From assembly GCF_900112525.1 (NCBI RefSeq), contig NZ_FOMD01000003.1:372001-436000 (forward strand): DNA of 64,000 nt, written 5' to 3'. The translations under genes and the position numbers were made by a program. The notes below the pieces were generated by a model, which did no database searches, was not told the DNA's origin, and saw nothing but the letters and a program-made list of their open reading frames with translations. This document shows, one piece after another, positions 42,073 through 50,744 of the stretch. Origin of the DNA: Klenkia taihuensis. GTDB lineage: Bacteria > Actinomycetota > Actinomycetes > Mycobacteriales > Geodermatophilaceae. The stretch's first letter is position 1. Each line of letters opens with the position of its first letter.

Positions 42073-42102
42073 TTGTCATCTCGTGTGACCTGCTCGTAAC
42101 GT
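42073..42102 (+). promoter_or_regulatory. Promoter for the riboswitch-controlled transglycosylase gene
   Basis: TTGTCA (42073-42078) and TAACGT (42097-42102) are separated by 18 nt and resemble a sigma-A-type promoter. The predicted start near 42109 gives a leader of about 250 nt that contains the riboswitch. Confidence 0.55.
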
Positions 42103-42149
42103 GACCGCGTCCGGTCGGCCGAAGCTCCCGCAACGGGGGACCGTCCGGA

Positions 42150-42312
42150 CGCCGTCGAGTCACCGCCGTGGGCAGCGTCGCCCGGGGCACCAGGTGAACC
42201 GGGGACCCACTGCAGCACCGGGGTGAATCCCGTCGGGACCGCACTGCGCGGCGACGACGGGTAGGGCTCCTTCCCGCCCGAACCCGTCAGCTAACCCGGT
42301 AGACGGTTGCAC
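42150..42312 (+). ncRNA. Cyclic-di-AMP riboswitch (ydaO/yuaA type)
   Basis: The leader holds the invariant blocks of the ydaO/yuaA aptamer in order: GTGAACCGGGGACCCA near 42194-42209, GGGGTGAATCC near 42220-42230, and GGGTAGGG, then CTTCCCGCCCGAACCCGTC and AGCTAACC between about 42259 and 42298. Such riboswitches bind c-di-AMP and usually turn off cell-wall-hydrolase genes in actinobacteria, for example rpfA in Streptomyces. The aptamer ends about 50 nt before the ATG at 42364. The whole 325-nt gap 42039-42363 is taken up by this element and its promoter. Confidence 0.93.
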
Positions 42313-42363
42313 CGAGCCCGCGCGCGCGGACGGTGCACCGGAAGACAGGATCCGCACGCCCGC

Positions 42364-43137
42364 ATGCCCGCTCGCCACACCGCACGCCCCGACGCCCCCG
42401 CGCAGGACGCCCCCGAGACCGCCGAGCAGGTCGTCGCCGCCGCCGCGCGCGGCCGCCACCGCCGTCCCGCCGCCTACCTGGCCGCCGCGGCCGTCGGCGC
42501 CGTCCTGGTCAACGTGCTGCTCAGCGCCGGCCCCGACGCGCAGGCCGAGCCCGCCGTCACCGCCGCCTCGCAGGCGGTCAGCGTCGCCGACCAGCTCGGC
42601 ATCACCGCCCCGGCCGCCGACGGCACCCAGGTCACCAGCGAGCTGACCGGCCACCTGCAGGAGCTGGCCGCCAGCCGCGCCGAGCGCGAGGACTCCGAGG
42701 CCGCCGCCGCGCAGACCCAGGCCGCCGCCGACGAGGCCGCCCGCCAGGCGCAGGAGGCCGCCGCCGCGCAGGCCGCCGCCGAGGCCGAGGCCGCCGCCCA
42801 GGCGCAGGCCGCCGCCGAGGCCGAGGCCGCCGCGGCCAACGCCACCACCCAGGACTTCCACGACTACGCGCTGGCCCAGCTCGGCGGCGACGAGTCGCAG
42901 TTCTCCTGCCTGGAGAACCTGTGGGGCCGGGAGTCCGGCTGGGACCCCGACGCGCAGAACCCGACGTCGACCGCCTACGGCATCCCGCAGTTCCTGAACT
43001 CGACCTGGGCCGGCACCGGCATCGCCAAGACCTCCAACGGCTTCCGCCAGATCGATGCCGGGCTGATCTACCTGGAGAACCGCTACGGCTCCCCGTGCGG
43101 CGGCTGGGCGCACTCGCAGGCCACCGGCTGGTACTGA
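42364..43137 (+). CDS. Secreted transglycosylase-like cell-wall hydrolase
   Basis: A 257-residue protein starting at ATG 42364. A basic N-terminus and hydrophobic helix near residues 36-54 form a signal anchor. Residues 100-165 are an Ala/Gln/Glu-rich coiled coil (AAAEAEAAAQAQ units). The C-terminal 85 residues form a lysozyme-like domain with FSCLENLWGRESGWDPDAQNP (catalytic Glu), AYGIPQFLNSTWA and a final CGGWAHSQATGWY. This is a typical actinobacterial Rpf-neighbour transglycosylase that cleaves peptidoglycan outside the cell. A c-di-AMP riboswitch precedes it, linking it to wall and osmotic stress. Confidence 0.9.
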   Translation: MPARHTARPDAPAQDAPETAEQVVAAAARGRHRRPAAYLAAAAVGAVLVNVLLSAGPDAQAEPAVTAASQAVSVADQLGITAPAADGTQVTSELTGHLQELAASRAEREDSEAAAAQTQAAADEAARQAQEAAAAQAAAEAEAAAQAQAAAEAEAAAANATTQDFHDYALAQLGGDESQFSCLENLWGRESGWDPDAQNPTSTAYGIPQFLNSTWAGTGIAKTSNGFRQIDAGLIYLENRYGSPCGGWAHSQATGWY

Positions 43138-43173
43138 GTTTCGAGCCGCGCCGCCCCGGGGCACCGGGGCGGC

Positions 43174-43728
43174 ATGGCTGAACTCACCGGCAAGACCATC
43201 GCGATCCTCGCCGCCAAGGGCGTGGAGCAGATCGAGCTCGACGAGCCCCGCAAGGCCGTGGAGGCCGCCGGCGCGACGGTGCACCTGATCTCGGTGCCCG
43301 ACGGCGTCGAGGACGGCACCGTGCAGGGCGTCAACGGCGACATCCACCCGGGCGACACCTACCCCGTCGACCACCTGGTGGCCGACGTGTCGGCCGCCGA
43401 CTACGACGGGCTGCTGCTGCCCGGCGGCGCGGTCAACCCCGACACCCTGCGCCAGGACGGCGACGCGCTGGCCTTCGTGACGGCCTTCTTCTCCGCCGAC
43501 AAGCCGGTCGCGGCGATCTGCCACGCGCCGTGGACGCTGCTGGAGGCCGGCGTGCTCGAGGGCCGCACGGTGACCTCCTACCCGAGCATCCGCGGGGACC
43601 TGCGGCGCGGCGGCGCGACCGTCGTCGACGAGGAGGTCTGCCGCGACGGCAAGCTGATCACCAGCCGCAACCCGGACGACGTCCCGGCGTTCTCGGCGGC
43701 GGCGGTGGAGCTGTTCGCCGCGGGCTGA
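43174..43728 (+). CDS. DJ-1/PfpI family protein
   Basis: A 184-residue class I glutamine-amidotransferase-like protein starting at ATG 43174. It has KTIAILAAKGVEQIELDEPRKAVEAAGA, YDGLLLPGGAVNPD and the nucleophile elbow AAICHAPWTLLEAG with Cys near residue 116. Glu in the LDEP region is the usual partner. Members include general stress protein 18 and deglycase/chaperone-type proteins. Cytosolic; exact activity uncertain. Confidence 0.9.
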   Translation: MAELTGKTIAILAAKGVEQIELDEPRKAVEAAGATVHLISVPDGVEDGTVQGVNGDIHPGDTYPVDHLVADVSAADYDGLLLPGGAVNPDTLRQDGDALAFVTAFFSADKPVAAICHAPWTLLEAGVLEGRTVTSYPSIRGDLRRGGATVVDEEVCRDGKLITSRNPDDVPAFSAAAVELFAAG

Positions 43729-43740
43729 GCAGGGGCTGAG

Positions 43741-43771
43741 CGGGGCCCCGGCGACCGCTGCCGGGGCCCCG
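43741..43771. terminator. Terminator hairpin
   Basis: A perfect 12-bp inverted repeat (43741-43752 with 43760-43771) with a 7-nt loop, just after the DJ-1 family gene. Confidence 0.75.
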
Positions 43772-43839
43772 GCTGTGCACATCCGCACCGCGCACGTCAG
43801 AATCGAGCGGTTTGCACACCCCTGGGAGGACGGTCCACC

Positions 43840-44439
43840 GTGGCCAAGCACCGCGCCAGCCAGTCCGGCGAGACCGACTTCGACGACGCCACCACCGCGC
43901 TCGCCGACGTCAGCGGCGACTACGCCGTCGACGCCGCGCACACCCGCATCGGCTTCCGCGCCCGGCACGCGATGGTCACCACCGTCCGCGGCACGTTCGG
44001 CGAGTTCGAGGGCACCGCGCACCTGGACGTCGCGAACCCCGCGGCCAGCCGGGTGGAGCTGCGCATCGACGCCGGCAGCCTGGACACCGGCCAGCCCGAC
44101 CGCGACGCGCACCTGCGCTCGGCCGACTTCCTCGACGTGGAGCAGTTCCCCGAGATCACCTTCGTCTCCACCGCCGTCGAGCAGGTCGACGACGACGAGT
44201 ACACCGTCACCGGCGACGTCACCATCAAGGGGCAGACCCGCGAGGTGTCCATCGACTTCACCCTGACCGGCAGCGCGCTGGACCCCTTCGGCAACACCCG
44301 GGTCGGCTTCGAGGGCGCGCTCGCGCTCAAGCGCAGCCAGTGGGGTCTGGTGTGGAACGCCGCGCTGGAGACCGGCGGCGTGCTGGTCAGCGACAAGGTG
44401 CAGCTGGAGTTCGACGTCTCGGTCATCAAGCAGGTCTGA
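43840..44439 (+). CDS. YceI family lipid-binding protein
   Basis: A 199-residue protein starting at GTG 43840. It has the lipocalin-like YceI pattern: YAVDAAHTRIGFRARHAMVTTVRGTFGEFEG, a DAHLRSADFLDVEQFPEITFVS motif and GDVTIKGQTREVSIDFTLTG. No signal peptide is seen, so it is probably cytosolic. YceI proteins bind polyisoprenoid or amide lipids. Actinobacterial homologues are common and often stress-induced. Its own terminator follows. Confidence 0.92.
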   Translation: MAKHRASQSGETDFDDATTALADVSGDYAVDAAHTRIGFRARHAMVTTVRGTFGEFEGTAHLDVANPAASRVELRIDAGSLDTGQPDRDAHLRSADFLDVEQFPEITFVSTAVEQVDDDEYTVTGDVTIKGQTREVSIDFTLTGSALDPFGNTRVGFEGALALKRSQWGLVWNAALETGGVLVSDKVQLEFDVSVIKQV

Positions 44440-44447
44440 CACGCACG

Positions 44448-44483
44448 AGGAGCCCCGGTCCGCAGTCGCGGACCGGGGCTCCT
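44448..44483. terminator. Bidirectional terminator hairpin
   Basis: A perfect 16-bp inverted repeat (44448-44463 with 44468-44483) with an AGTC loop, 8 nt past the YceI stop and 12 nt before the stop of the convergent acyl-CoA dehydrogenase gene. Confidence 0.88.
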
Positions 44484-44495
44484 GGGTGCCGGGGG

Positions 44496-45644
44496 TCAGG
44501 CCGGCAGGGCCTCCACGTACGGGTGCGCGTCGACGGTCCGCGCCAGCCGGTCCGCCGCCCACGCGCCGTCGCCCAGCAGGTGGTCGATGGCGGTCAGCCG
44601 CGAGGTGTAGTGCCCGACGGAGTACTCGGCGGTGACGCCGATGCCGCCGTGCAGCTGGATGGCCTCCTTGCCGATGTGCCGGCCGGCCTTCGAGGTCTGC
44701 AGCCGGGCGCGGTCGGCGGCGGCGAGCACCTGCTCCGGGGTGGAGTCGGGTGCGTCGACGACCATCGTGGCCCACAGCGCGATGCTGCGGACCAGCTCCA
44801 GCGACACGTACATGTCCGCCGCGCGGAAGGTCAGCGCCTGGAACCGCGACAGCGGGACGCCGAACTGCTTGCGGGTCTTCAGGTACTCGCTGGTGGTGGT
44901 CAGCGCGGTCTCCATCGCCCCGACCGCCTCGTGCGCGTAGGCCACGGTCGCCCGGGCCAGCGCCAGCTCGATCGCCGCCGTCCGGTCGCCGGCGTCCTCG
45001 CCCAGCAGCTCCGCGGGGGTGCCGTCGAGGGTGACGCGCGCGGCGCGGGTGCCGTCGTGGGTGCGGTAGCCGTCGCGGGTCAGCCCGGTGGCGTCCCCGC
45101 GGACGACGAACAGGCCGGTGCCGCCCTCCACGGCTGCGCTGACGACCAGCACGTCGGCGCGGGCACCCGAGGGCACCGGCTCCTTGGTGCCCGACAGCGT
45201 CCAGCCGTCGCCGGAGCGGGTGGCGGTGACACCGGTGGCGGTGGGGGTCCAGCGGCTGCCCGGCTCGGCGTGCGCGAAGACCACCAGCGAGCTGCCCTCG
45301 GACAGCGCCCCGAGCAGCTGGGCGCGCTGCTCCGCGGTGCCGACGTCGGCGACCAGGCCGCCGGCCAGCACCACCGACTCGACGAACGGCTCGGGGGCGA
45401 GCACCCGGCCGACCTCGGTGGCCACCAGGGCGACCTCGGCGTGGCCGGCGCCCATGCCGCCGTCCTCCTCGGCGAAGGGCAGGCCCAGCACGCCCATCTC
45501 GGCCAGCTGGGACCAGACCTTCTCGTCGAAGCCCGGGTCCTCCTTGGTCACGGCGCGGCGCTTCTCGGGGTCGTAGGCGCGCTGCAGCAGGCCGGCCACG
45601 GCCTCGCGGAGGGCCTGCTGCTCGGTGTCGAAGGTGAAGTCCAT
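44496..45644 (-). CDS. Acyl-CoA dehydrogenase-like subunit lacking the catalytic Glu
   Basis: A 382-residue acyl-CoA dehydrogenase fold starting at ATG 45644. It has FDTEQQALREAVAGLLQ at the N-terminus, the FAD-binding RKQFGVPLSRFQAL and QLHGGIGVTAEYSVGHY near the C-terminus. The catalytic glutamate is missing at both known positions: the ER site reads LARATVA, and the C-terminal YEG site reads HLLG. It lies 4 nt downstream of a second, complete acyl-CoA dehydrogenase gene. Such pairs form heterotetramers in steroid side-chain degradation, where one subunit is non-catalytic. The substrate is unknown. Confidence 0.87.
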   Translation of the reverse strand: MDFTFDTEQQALREAVAGLLQRAYDPEKRRAVTKEDPGFDEKVWSQLAEMGVLGLPFAEEDGGMGAGHAEVALVATEVGRVLAPEPFVESVVLAGGLVADVGTAEQRAQLLGALSEGSSLVVFAHAEPGSRWTPTATGVTATRSGDGWTLSGTKEPVPSGARADVLVVSAAVEGGTGLFVVRGDATGLTRDGYRTHDGTRAARVTLDGTPAELLGEDAGDRTAAIELALARATVAYAHEAVGAMETALTTTSEYLKTRKQFGVPLSRFQALTFRAADMYVSLELVRSIALWATMVVDAPDSTPEQVLAAADRARLQTSKAGRHIGKEAIQLHGGIGVTAEYSVGHYTSRLTAIDHLLGDGAWAADRLARTVDAHPYVEALPA

Positions 45645-45648
45645 CAGG

Positions 45649-46827
<1,179 letters not shown>

Positions 46828-46986
46828 GGACGACCCTTCCTCCTCCGGTGGCGGCGTCGCGCACCGTGGCCCCGACGATCCCACACGGTCCTACTCACCG
46901 GTAACCGCGACCCTCGCCCCACCCGTGCGGGGGAAGTCGCCGCGTCCTGGCTCCAGCCCGGGGACGGCGGTGCCGACCCTGCCAGC

Positions 46987-49092
46987 GTGCCCAGCCCCAC
47001 CACGGATCCCGTCCCGGTGGTCACCCGCCGGCCGCGGGTGCCCTCCCGGGAGCTGCTCGACGCCACCCGGGTGTCGCGCGCCGTGCTGCACGCGGCCTCC
47101 GTGCGGGTGGACGCCGCGGTGTTCGTGGTCGTCGCCGAGGTGGGCGGGCCGCGGGTGCGCTGGGCCGGCGCCGGCGTCGAGCGGCTGCTCGGGCACGCCA
47201 CCACCGACGTGCTGGGCATGCCGCTGGACCGGTTGCTGCCCGAGCCCCCGCCCGGCGGCCTGGGTGCGCTGCTGCGCCGCGAGCGGTCGGTGACCACCGA
47301 GCTGCGCGGCCGCTCCCGCACCGGCGCGTTGCTGGACCTCGTCGTCACCACCACGCCGTCCTCCGACCCGGGGGTCTGGACCGTGACCGCCCAGCACGCG
47401 CGCACCGCCACCGAGCGCGCGCTGGCCGACTCCGCCGCCGCCCACGAGCGGCGCTTCACCACCCTCACCGAGCGCTCGCCGGTGCCCACCCTGCTGTCGG
47501 AGCAGGGGCTGCGGCTGGCGCACGTCAACGACGCCTTCTGCCGGCTGGTCGACCGCCAGGCCGAGCAGCTGCTGGGCACCGGCTGGCTGGCCGCCGTCCA
47601 CCCCGACGACGTCGAGGCCGTGGTCGACGCCGCCGCCGCGGCGCTGACCGGCGACGTCGGCGACGTGCGGGCCCGGCTGCTGCGCACCGACGGCGACGAG
47701 CGCACCACCGTGCTGCGCTTCTCCCACCTGCACACCCCCGGCCTGGGCGGCGGTTTCGTCGCCACCATCGAGGACGTCACCGAGCGGCTGGCCTTCCAGA
47801 GCCAGCTGGAGCACCAGGCCACGCACGACCCGCTCACCGGGCTGCCCAACCGCACCCGGCTGGCCTCGTTCGTCGCCGAGCGGTTCCTGCCCGGCGCCCG
47901 GGGCGGGCTGGCGTGCCTGTTCCTCGACGTCGACGACTTCAAGGTGGTCAACGACTCCCTCGGCCACGCCGCCGGGGACCAGCTGCTGGTCCAGGTCGCC
48001 CACCGGCTGCGGACCGTCGTCCGCCCCTCGGACCTGGTGGTGCGGTTCGGCGGCGACGAGTTCGTGGTGGTCTGCGAGGACGTCGACGAGGACGCCGCGG
48101 TGGCCCTCGGCGGGCGCATCTCGGCCGACCTGGCCCGCCCGGTGCAGCTGGGCGGCGTCGGCGTGGGCGTCCGGGTCAGCGTCGGGGTGACCGTGCAGAC
48201 CGCCGACCACGCCACCGCCGACGAGCTGATCCGCGACTGCGACATCGCGATGTACCAGGCCAAGGCCGGCGGCAAGGGCCGGGTGTCGGTCCTGGACCAG
48301 GGCGCGCGCTCGCAGGCGCGGGACAAGCTGCGCCTGGTGGCCGACCTGCGCGCGGCCATCGACGCCGGCGGGCTGACCGTGGCCTACCAGCCGGTGGTGG
48401 AGACCGCGACCATGCGCCCGGTCGGCGTCGAGGCGCTGGCCCGCTGGCACCACCCCGGGCGCGGCTGGATCGGCCCCGACGTCTTCGTGCCGCTGGCCGA
48501 GGAGAGCGGGCTGGTCGACGCGCTCGGCGCCGCCGTGCTCGAGCAGGCCTGCGCGCAGGTCGCCGCCTGGGACGCCGAGCTCGGCCTCGGGGCGCCGCGG
48601 GTGGTGCACGTCAACGTGTCCGCGCTGCAGCTCGACGAGCACCTGCCCTCCCTGGTCGCGGACACCGTGGCCCGGTACGGGGTGGGCTTCGAGCGGATCT
48701 GCGTGGAGCTGACCGAGTCCGCGCTCATGCGCGACCCGGACCTGGCGCTGCTGGTGCTGCACCGGCTGCGGGACCTGGGCACGTCCGTCGCCGTCGACGA
48801 CTTCGGCACCGGCTACTCCTCGCTGGCGCACCTGCGCCGGCTGCCGGTGGACTGCCTCAAGATCGACCGGTCCTTCGTGGCCGAGCTCTCCGAGGGCCAC
48901 CCCGAGATCACCGGCGCGGTCGTCGCGCTGGCCACCGGGCTGGGCCTGTCGTCGGTGGCCGAAGGGGTGGAGACGGTGGACCAGGCACGTGCACTGGCCG
49001 AGCTGGGTGCCACGCACCTGCAGGGGTACGGGATCGCCCGGCCGATGGACGCCGCGGCGGCGACCGCCTGGTTCGCGGAGCGTGCCCGGTGA
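46987..49092 (+). CDS. PAS-GGDEF-EAL bifunctional c-di-GMP enzyme
   Basis: A 701-residue protein starting at GTG 46987. Two PAS-like domains cover about residues 30-140 and 150-270. A GGDEF domain follows with GGDEF at 355-359 and an RPSD at 346-349, the I-site RxxD for product inhibition. An EAL domain follows with EAL at 482-484 and DDFGTGYSSLAHLRRLPVDCLKIDRSFV. All catalytic motifs are intact, so it could both make and degrade c-di-GMP. No membrane segment is visible; the PAS domains should sense a cytosolic signal. It is coupled to the HDOD gene. Confidence 0.93.
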   Translation: MPSPTTDPVPVVTRRPRVPSRELLDATRVSRAVLHAASVRVDAAVFVVVAEVGGPRVRWAGAGVERLLGHATTDVLGMPLDRLLPEPPPGGLGALLRRERSVTTELRGRSRTGALLDLVVTTTPSSDPGVWTVTAQHARTATERALADSAAAHERRFTTLTERSPVPTLLSEQGLRLAHVNDAFCRLVDRQAEQLLGTGWLAAVHPDDVEAVVDAAAAALTGDVGDVRARLLRTDGDERTTVLRFSHLHTPGLGGGFVATIEDVTERLAFQSQLEHQATHDPLTGLPNRTRLASFVAERFLPGARGGLACLFLDVDDFKVVNDSLGHAAGDQLLVQVAHRLRTVVRPSDLVVRFGGDEFVVVCEDVDEDAAVALGGRISADLARPVQLGGVGVGVRVSVGVTVQTADHATADELIRDCDIAMYQAKAGGKGRVSVLDQGARSQARDKLRLVADLRAAIDAGGLTVAYQPVVETATMRPVGVEALARWHHPGRGWIGPDVFVPLAEESGLVDALGAAVLEQACAQVAAWDAELGLGAPRVVHVNVSALQLDEHLPSLVADTVARYGVGFERICVELTESALMRDPDLALLVLHRLRDLGTSVAVDDFGTGYSSLAHLRRLPVDCLKIDRSFVAELSEGHPEITGAVVALATGLGLSSVAEGVETVDQARALAELGATHLQGYGIARPMDAAAATAWFAERAR

Positions 49093-49991
49093 CCGTGCAG
49101 CCCTGGGACGTGCTGGAGGCCCTGCCGCCCGTCGACCCGGACACGCCGGTCGAGGAGGTCGAGCCCACCGAGGCGGAGCTGGCCGCGGCGCTGCTGCCGG
49201 GGGTGACCTTCGACGTCCACGAGGTGCTCTCGCACATCGACGAGCTGGCCGCCCAGCGGCCGGTGGCAGCGCAGATCGTCGCGCTCACCCACGCCGACGA
49301 CGCCGGCGCACGGGAGCTGTCCCGGCTGCTGGCCGCGGACGCCGCGCTCACCGGGCGGGTCCTCAAGCTCGCCAACTCGGCGTTCTACGGGCTGTCGGGC
49401 CGGGTGTCCTCGCTGCAGTTCGCGGTCACCGTGGTCGGCTTCGCCACCGTGCGGTCGATGGCCAGCGTCGCGCTGACCGGGCCGGACGACGGCACGCTGC
49501 CCGCCGACCACTGGGTGACCACCACGCACCTGGCGCTGGCCTGCGAGGCGCTCGCGCCGCGGATGGGGATGCGGGCGCAGGACGCGATGTGCACCGGGCT
49601 GCTCGCCCAGCTGGGCGCCGCGCTGCTGACCCACCACGACCCGGTCGGGTACGCCGAGGTCACCGCGCACCCCTCGGCGGCGGCCCGGCGGGCGGCGGAG
49701 GTCGAGCGGTACGGCGTGCACGCGGTGCAGCTGACGTCGGCGGCGATGCGGCACTGGGGCTTCCCGCCGGCGATGGTCCGCCCGGTCAGCGAGCTGGACG
49801 ACCCGGAGTCGGTGGCCGGGGGGATGCTGCGCGCGGCGTTCGAGATCACCGACCGGTCCACGGTGCCCGGCTACGTGCCGCAGCCGATCGGCCGGCTGTC
49901 CTGCGACCGGCTGCGCGACGCCGACGTCCCCCCGGTGCTGCTCAAGGTGCGCACCGAGGCCGCCGAGCTGCGCCGGGCCCTGCTGGTCTGA
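49089..49991 (+). CDS. HDOD domain protein
   Basis: A 300-residue protein starting at GTG 49089 (GTGA overlap). Residues 45-240 form an HDOD domain: LSRLLAADAALTGRVLKLANSAFYGLSGRVSSLQFAVTVVGFATVRSMA and a later MRHWGFPPAMVRPVS. HDOD is the catalytically inactive HD relative used for signal output. It is coupled to the PAS-GGDEF-EAL gene, so it is a likely partner or effector. Actual role is unknown. Confidence 0.9.
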   Translation: MTVQPWDVLEALPPVDPDTPVEEVEPTEAELAAALLPGVTFDVHEVLSHIDELAAQRPVAAQIVALTHADDAGARELSRLLAADAALTGRVLKLANSAFYGLSGRVSSLQFAVTVVGFATVRSMASVALTGPDDGTLPADHWVTTTHLALACEALAPRMGMRAQDAMCTGLLAQLGAALLTHHDPVGYAEVTAHPSAAARRAAEVERYGVHAVQLTSAAMRHWGFPPAMVRPVSELDDPESVAGGMLRAAFEITDRSTVPGYVPQPIGRLSCDRLRDADVPPVLLKVRTEAAELRRALLV

Positions 49992-50000
49992 CCGCCGGGC

Positions 50001-50744
50001 TCAGTAGACGGCCACCCCGCGGGTGCCGCCGCCGGCGGCCACCGCGTCGCCGGTGACGGCCACGCTGCGCGGGGAGCACAGGAAGACCACGACGTCGGCG
50101 ACCTCGCCGGCGGTGACCAGCCGGCCGATGCGGTTGCCGGCCGGTGCGGCGGCGACGTCGGCCGAGGTGCGCTCGGTGACGGTGGCCCCGGGGTGCACGG
50201 TGGTGACGTTCACCCCGTGCGGGCCGAGCTCCTCGGCCAGGTTGGCCGTCATCGCGGCCACCGCGACGTTGCGCACGGTGCCGACCAGGTTGCCGGTGGC
50301 CCGGGCGTTGAGCCCGCTGACGTTGACAATGCGGCCCCAGCCCTGCGCGGTCATGTGCGGGGCGACGGCGCGGGCGCAGCGCAGGTAGCCCAGCACCTTC
50401 GTCTCGACCTCGGCGCGCAGCGCGTCGTCCCCGAGGTCGGCCAGCGCCGGGACCGGGGCCGAGGACGCCGGCCGCGCGGCGGCGTTGACGAGCACGTCCA
50501 CCCCGCCCCAGGCCCCGACCACGACGTCGACGGCGGTGCGCACCGCGGCGTCGTCGGTGGTGTCGGCGGGGACGACGAGGGAGGGGCCGGGCAGCTGCGC
50601 CGCGGTGGCCTCGAGCTGGTCGCGGGAGCGGGCCAGCAGCGCGACCTGCGCGCCCTCCTCCGCCAGCCGCAGCGCGACCGCCTTGCCGATGCCCCGTCCC
50701 GCGCCGGTGACCAGCGCGCGCTTCCCGGTCAGCCGCAGGTCCAT
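50001..50744 (-). CDS. SDR-family oxidoreductase lacking Tyr/Lys
   Basis: A 247-residue SDR starting at ATG 50744. It has the cofactor motif TGAGRGIGKAV and LVNAAARP. The usual catalytic Tyr-x3-Lys is absent: the helix reads NLVGTVRNVAVAAMTANLAEELG, with Gly and Asn where Tyr and Lys would be. GRIVNVSG keeps the Ser. It may bind NAD(P)(H) without classic catalysis, or use other residues; an R-N variant of this kind occurs in some actinobacterial SDRs. It overlaps the amidase gene (ATGA). Confidence 0.83.
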   Translation of the reverse strand: MDLRLTGKRALVTGAGRGIGKAVALRLAEEGAQVALLARSRDQLEATAAQLPGPSLVVPADTTDDAAVRTAVDVVVGAWGGVDVLVNAAARPASSAPVPALADLGDDALRAEVETKVLGYLRCARAVAPHMTAQGWGRIVNVSGLNARATGNLVGTVRNVAVAAMTANLAEELGPHGVNVTTVHPGATVTERTSADVAAAPAGNRIGRLVTAGEVADVVVFLCSPRSVAVTGDAVAAGGGTRGVAVY

